Notes under the pieces: generated by a model
What the model was told of the DNA's origin: nothing
The model's database searches: none
Seen by the model: only the letters and a program-made list of their open reading frames with translations
Translations under genes and position numbers: made by a program
Assembly (NCBI GenBank): GCA_025602905.1
Contig: JAHLKI010000019.1
Location: 434,001-498,000, forward strand
Direction of reading: 5' to 3'
Source: Phlyctochytrium arcticum
Taxonomy: Eukaryota; Chytridiomycota; Chytridiomycetes; Chytridiales; Chytridiaceae
DNA length: 64,000 nucleotides
Shown: piece by piece, positions 60,929 through 64,000 of the stretch
Numbering within the stretch: the first letter of the stretch is position 1
How the letters are laid out: each line of letters begins with the position of its first letter

Positions 60929-63900
60929 ATGACCATCCAGGCTACAAAATTCGAACAGTTATTCGCGGACGGTCGCAACAACATCGCATGGTCCCAAAAC
61001 ACTCAAGATCATTTATTTGCGATCGGCTTGGAGCACGCTTTAGTACCCATTATCGATCCCGATACCGTCACAACATCTGAAGAAGACACCGAAAGCCGCA
61101 TCACCAAATTGAGAGAGCGCGCTCAAGGTCTTTTGTTTATCAAACGACACCTCAGTCCCGATCTACAAGAACAATACAGTGCAACCAAGGATCCGACTGA
61201 ACTCTGGCAACAATTATCAGCGAGATTCTTCAACCAAAAGATTATCCTGGAACCGCGTGCTATGCACGATTTCAACAACCTGCGTTTTCAAGACTTCAAA
61301 TCCGTCCACGCATACAACTGTGCCCTTATGGGCATCGTCAACCGCCTTCGCCTCTGCGGAAAGATGGAGATGATAACCGATGCCAACCTAATCCAAAAGA
61401 CACTCTCCACTTTTCCCAAACATTTGGTGGTATTATCCTCCCTGTACCAAAATTTGAAATTCCCGACATATTCTGCCTTACTCGCGACCATGCAAACAAC
61501 CGAAGAGCGAGAAAACATTCTAATCACCAACGCCGACGTACGCCCCCCGGGAACTGCGATGCCTTCGCTCGGCGCAAGTCCCGCTGAAGTGGAATCACAC
61601 TATATTGACCGTTACGACACAAACATGACACCCCACTCGAACGGACAATTCTACCAATACCCCAACAATGACCACGGTCATCAGCCGGTTTATGGCGAGT
61701 CGCACTATACGCAACGTTTCGACCCCACAGGCGGTCACGGCCAAGGACACTGGCGAGGACGTGGTCGTGGTCGTGGTCGCGGCCGCGGTCGCGGACAGAA
61801 TCGCCCCCAAGTTACTTGTTTTGAATGCGGGATACAGGGACACCGCGGGAAGGAATGCCGAACCGCTCCGCATCTTCGACAACTATACAAACAATACGGT
61901 AAACCAGAAATCAAGGAAGCCCATTCGGTCGAAATAACCACCCCCGCTCCCATGCCGGTGCCCGAACTTGTCTACAGCAATTTCATGGACGCCTCAAACG
62001 ATAACATTCCTACCCGCTCCAAAATTCATGCGGAAATTAACTCCACCCACACAGACGACGAGTACACCGGCAACCAGGCGCTCATCGACAGCGGGACAAC
62101 CCACTGCATCATCCCTCACCGGGAAATGTTTATCACCCTCAACAACGACAAAGAAATTACCCTAAAGACCATCTCGGGATCTTCTCTGGCCGAAGGATCA
62201 GGACACGCCAGACTTCAACTACCTAACGGAACAATCTTGGAAATCAACGACGCTCTCTATGCCCCTCAATCTCCCAGATTACTGGTTAGTTTCAAGGTCT
62301 TACACCAGAACAAGTTATCTATTCAAACCAAGGATGACGGGGGGAAGATGTACATGCATCTATTGCGGAAAGGGGAAATTGTAGAAACATTGAAAGGTCT
62401 CGAGAACGGCCTATACACTACAACTGTAAATGCTGTCAATAAACAATCTCACATCTATTACGCGCAAACTCAAAATGAGAATGTTTCATCACCGTCCAAA
62501 GACCTTACGATCGACAACCAATCCGCAATGTATAACCTCTGGCATGCTCGCTTCGGACATCCGGGAAAGACCATGTTCGGCCGTATCCTGAACATAGTAC
62601 GAAATATGAACCTCTCCAGGCGACAATTCAACAAAGGTTTATCATTAAACTCACCATGTCGACCATGCGCACTGGCCAAATTCTCATCTGCACCCGCCAG
62701 CTTTAAGGAACCCACTGAGGCCCCTCCATTCCTAAGTCGATTGAATATTGATATCCATGGCCCAGTATATCCTCCGTCGGGCCAATTTGAGTACTTTATG
62801 GTTATTGGAGATTCCTCATCCCGATTGGCATATGTCGCCCTACTAGAAAACAAGGACGACGCCTTCCCCAATGCCCTACGCCATTTCATCAAACTCCGAG
62901 ATTTTTACCCAGAGTACAAAATCAAAAAGATCCGGGTCGACAATGCGGGAGAACTTACATCACCACTGATGAAAGCATACTTGGCTTCATGCGGCACGGA
63001 ACTAGAGACCTGCACAGAATATGTACATCAACAGAACGGAAGTGCTGAAGCACCGATTAAAAGAGTGTCCACTACGGCTCGGGCAATGCTTCTGGGATCA
63101 AGACTACCAGCATCCGCATGGGGTCATGCCGTTTTACATGCGGTCAACGTCCTAAATTACCGGCCCTCCTCTTATATGAAGGAAAGTCCCCACCAGCTGC
63201 TCAATGGACACCCACCAAGCGTCGACCATCTTCGTGTTTTTGGAAGCGCGGTTTACGTCCCAATCCCACCACCCAAAAGAAACAAGATGGGACCGCAACG
63301 TACACTTGGAATTTACATCGGTTATGACAGCACTTGTAAAATACGATATCTGGAACCTACATCCGGCTCGGTTTTCCACGCCCGTTTTGCCGATTGTATC
63401 TTTGACGAAACACAATTTCCCACCGTAGGAAACAAGGAGTACCTCACGGAGGATCAACGCAAAGAACGAGAGGTCCTGTTCTCCTCATCCCCTACAAGAC
63501 CTACGGAATATTCTATTTCTTCAATGACCGAAAAGACAATTGCGGAGATTATCAACCTGCAAAGAATCGTGAATAACGCTCCAGACACATTCAACAACAG
63601 CGCGACAGTCATCCGTCACCCAGAATCTTTAACATCGGCTGCCATAAACGCTCCGGACCGCATCTCCACAGAACTACCTCCGGCAGTCATCACCGAACCA
63701 CGCAGAAAACGTGGACGACCAATTGGCTCGAAAAACAAATATCCCCGTAAAACGTTTACACCACCAGAAAACCGCATCACGGACGATCCGAGAGTGGAAA
63801 TTACCGAAACAATGGTTAATCACATCGCGGCAGCTATCAACTCCAGTACCGCCCTTATTTTTGACAAAGACTTGGACACAGACCCACAATCGATTAAAGA

Positions 63901-64000
63901 AGCACGTACACGATCGGACTGGCCCAAATGGCACGACGCTATACGCGCCGAATACGATTCAATTTTGAAAAGAAACGTCCTCGGTCCTATTCAGGAAACC
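60929..64000 (+). mobile_element. Ty1/copia retrotransposon Gag-Pol polyprotein, open and truncated by the window end
   Basis: An ATG just after an A-rich tract opens 1024 codons without a stop up to the last base. Order: Gag (about residues 1-290), an Arg/Gly run, zinc knuckle CFECGIQGHRGKEC (about 297-310), aspartic protease ALIDSGTTHC (Asp 387), the integrase zinc region LWHARFGH...CRPC (about 535-590), and the integrase core with D608 (NIDIHG), D671 (RVDNAGE) and E707 (NGSAE). D671 and E707 are separated by exactly 35 residues. The start of reverse transcriptase follows (DWPKWHDAIRAEYDSI). Integrase before reverse transcriptase defines the copia order. Lack of stops or frameshifts suggests a young, possibly active copy. 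Confidence 0.93.

Noticed and set aside
1..64000. CRISPR arrays, bacterial operons or prophage
   Set aside because: The genes are eukaryotic with spliceosomal introns, and no regularly spaced repeat-spacer array was seen.

Overview
This window is nuclear DNA from a fungus, and most probably from a zoosporic (flagellated, chytrid-like) fungus. The genes are compact. They are split by many short GT-AG introns, mostly 45-80 bp, and often lie only 100-300 bp apart on both strands. The set is fungal (acetoacetyl-CoA synthetase, NUP192, a Uds1-domain coiled-coil protein, a VAC14 orthologue), but it also holds CFAP206, a motile-cilium protein, and a BRK1-like subunit of the SCAR/WAVE actin complex. 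Both are known from flagellated or crawling lineages and are missing from most Dikarya. Species assignment is inference. Gene models were built by hand from open frames, splice-site phase and family resemblance.

Left part (1-27 kb), all host genes: a secreted or vacuolar M28 aminopeptidase (-), an unrecognised coiled-coil protein (+), the TFIIF alpha subunit (-), VAC14 (+), acetoacetyl-CoA synthetase (-), a P2-type cation ATPase resembling Na+/K+-ATPase alpha chains (-), the large inner-ring nucleoporin NUP192 (-) and ribosomal protein eL43 (-).

Middle part (27-31 kb), the most unusual region: a pogo/Fot1-like DD35D transposase gene. Its acidic N-terminus is encoded by a run of nine tiny exons. 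These and their introns form a tandemly duplicated cassette of three exons and three introns, with a period of about 376 bp. Every exon is a whole number of codons, so the cassette can be gained or lost without breaking the frame.

Right-middle (31-58 kb), host genes again: a Uds1-domain coiled-coil protein (+), a small TPR-like protein (-), an F-box/WD40 protein (-), a secreted two-domain fasciclin (FAS1) protein (-), a PWWP-domain chromatin protein (+), an unrecognised 832-residue protein (+), CFAP206 (-), a predicted membrane-anchored protein (+), a BRK1-like protein (-) divergent from a TUG/ASPSCR1-type UBX protein (+), and glutamine-dependent asparagine synthetase (-).

Right end (58-64 kb): about 2.3 kb with no recognised gene but with short structured repeats. 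It is followed by a candidate LTR and an uninterrupted Ty1/copia Gag-Pol frame (zinc knuckle, protease, integrase with D-D-35-E, start of reverse transcriptase) that runs off the window end.
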